NCBI GenBank assembly: GCA_903893955.1
Contig: CAITOG010000338.1
Coordinates: 1 to 7,570, forward strand
Reading direction: 5' to 3'
From: an uncultured Actinomycetes bacterium
GTDB lineage: Bacteria; Actinomycetota; Acidimicrobiia; Acidimicrobiales; RAAP-2
Length of the DNA stretch: 7,570 nt
Below the pieces are notes generated by a model that saw nothing but the letters and a program-made list of their open reading frames with translations, had not been told where the DNA came from and searched no databases. Numbering within the stretch: the stretch's first letter is position 1; every line of letters starts with the position of its first letter. This document shows, piece after piece, positions 6,521 through 7,570 of this stretch. The position numbers were made by a program, and so were the translations under genes.

Positions 6521-7570
6521 CTAGAGCGACTCGATGAGGCGCTCGACTCGGTCGTCGTGTGACTTGAAGGGATCCTTGAGCAGAATCGTACGCTGCGCCA
6601 TGTCGTTGAGCTTGAGGTGCACCCAATCGACCGTGTAGTCGCGTCGCTGCTCCTTGGCTCGCTTGACGAAGGCGCCACGAAGGCGAGCACGGGTCGTCGA
6701 TGGCGGCGACACCATCGCCTCCTTGATCGCGGCGTCTGAGGTGGTGCGGTCGACCTGACCAGCGGCCTGGAGTTTGTAGAACAGCCCTCGTCGCCGATCG
6801 ATGTCGTGGTACATGAGCTCGACCAGCGCCACCTTGGGGCTCCCCATGCCCAGGCCATGGCGAGCTTGGTAGCCCTCGATGAGGCGGAGCTTTGCCACCC
6901 AGTCACACTCGCGCCACAGCACCGACGGGTCGGTGGCGAGATTGGTCATCACGTGTGCCCACATGTCGAGGGCCCGATCCTCATCAGGCGGGAGCCCTCT
7001 GGCGTCTCGATATCGAAGTGCTCGCTCGAGGTACTCCGTCTGGATGTCGAGCGCAGAGATCTCTCGGCCATTCGAGAGTCGGACGGTGGCGGCCAGGGTC
7101 GGGTCCTGTGAGATCTCTCGGATCGCCCTGATGGGGCTCTCGAGCGTCAGATCTCGCAGGATCTGGCTCTTGTCTTCGAGCATCCGAAGCAAGATAGCGG
7201 TGGCACCCACCTTCAAGAAGGTCGCGTACTCGCTCATGTTCGAGTCGCCGACGATGACGTGCAGCCGTCGGTAGCGCTCGGCATCTGCATGTGGTTCGTC
7301 GCGCGAGTTGATGATCGGCCGGCTCCTCGTGGTCGCCGAGGAGACGCCCTCCCAGATGTGCTCCGCGCGCTGCGAGAGGCAGTACTGCGGACCCTTGTTG
7401 GTCAGGAGGATCTTGCCCGCGCCGGCATAGATCTGGCGTGACACGAGGAAGGGGATCAAGATCTCGGAGTATCGGTCGAGGTCATCGCTTCGCCGCGCGA
7501 GATAGTTCTCGTGGCATCCGTAGGAGTTGCCGGCGGAGTCGGTGTTGTTCTTGAAGACGTAGATCTCGCC
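6521..7570 (-). CDS. pafA: Pup-protein ligase PafA, 5' end beyond window edge
   Basis: 349 C-terminal residues and a TAG stop are visible; about 100 N-terminal residues, including the catalytic Glu/Asp region, lie past the right edge. PafA uses ATP to join the C-terminal Glu of the small protein Pup to lysines of target proteins, marking them for the bacterial proteasome. Recognisable stretches are KNNTDSAGNSYGCHENYL close to the edge, then IPFLVSRQIYAGAGKIL, RPIINSRDEPHADAERYRR and LHVIVGDSNMSEYATFLKVG. These fit PafA better than its paralogue Dop, in which the first stretch has a GKG-type sequence and typically a different residue before HENY. Reading the frame back from the stop shows it open to the last base, so the TTG at 7459 is not the real start. 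As the first gene of the visible cluster it probably shares a promoter outside the window. Pup, Dop and proteasome subunits would be expected nearby, upstream. Confidence 0.95.
   Translation of the reverse strand, partial: GEIYVFKNNTDSAGNSYGCHENYLARRSDDLDRYSEILIPFLVSRQIYAGAGKILLTNKGPQYCLSQRAEHIWEGVSSATTRSRPIINSRDEPHADAERYRRLHVIVGDSNMSEYATFLKVGATAILLRMLEDKSQILRDLTLESPIRAIREISQDPTLAATVRLSNGREISALDIQTEYLERALRYRDARGLPPDEDRALDMWAHVMTNLATDPSVLWRECDWVAKLRLIEGYQARHGLGMGSPKVALVELMYHDIDRRRGLFYKLQAAGQVDRTTSDAAIKEAMVSPPSTTRARLRGAFVKRAKEQRRDYTVDWVHLKLNDMAQRTILLKDPFKSHDDRVERLIESL

Noticed and set aside
7457..7459. TTG as the start of the pafA reading frame
   Set aside because: The frame stays open to the right edge and the upstream codons spell a conserved PafA segment, so the true start is outside the window.
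1..7570. A mobile element, defence island or CRISPR array
   Set aside because: No transposase, integrase, terminal repeats, spaced direct repeats or toxin/antitoxin-like pairs were seen; the genes are core housekeeping types in one compact cluster.

Overview
This window looks like a piece of a high-GC actinobacterial chromosome. Every gene I can support lies on the minus strand, so transcription runs from high to low coordinates. Four things point to Actinobacteriota: a Pup ligase (PafA), a Ski2/Mtr4-type helicase of the HelY group beside tatC, a DUF4193-type acidic zinc-ribbon protein, and frequent GTG starts with G/C-rich third positions. A deep lineage such as Acidimicrobiia is my inference from gene order. 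It is not proven by anything in the window.

In order of transcription: (1) the 3' part of pafA (right edge to 6521), which ligates the tag protein Pup to proteasome substrates; (2) lepB, signal peptidase I; (3) a TatB-like subunit; (4) tatC; (5) helY, overlapping tatC by four bases (GTGA); (6) a 543-residue protein made of two ThyX-like halves. These six genes are separated by at most about 42 bases, so they probably form one transcript whose promoter lies beyond the right edge. A gene-free stretch of about 330 bases (399-728) follows, holding a few stem-loops and the probable promoter of the last gene. That gene is a strongly acidic DUF4193 protein that runs off the left edge only a few codons before its end.

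Functionally the cluster links protein tagging for the proteasome (PafA), folded-protein export (TatB/TatC), signal-peptide removal (LepB), an RNA/DNA helicase (HelY) and a probable flavin/nucleotide-binding ThyX relative. In mycobacteria the known order is pafA-pafB-pafC-tatA-tatC-helY. Here lepB occupies the place of pafB and pafC.

I see no mobile element, CRISPR array, RNA gene or phage gene. The most interesting object is the tandem ThyX-like protein. Its two halves have each lost a different part of the ThyX signature motif, which suggests a composite or repurposed active site. Nothing else amounts to a new system. The remaining findings are modest departures from the usual arrangement.
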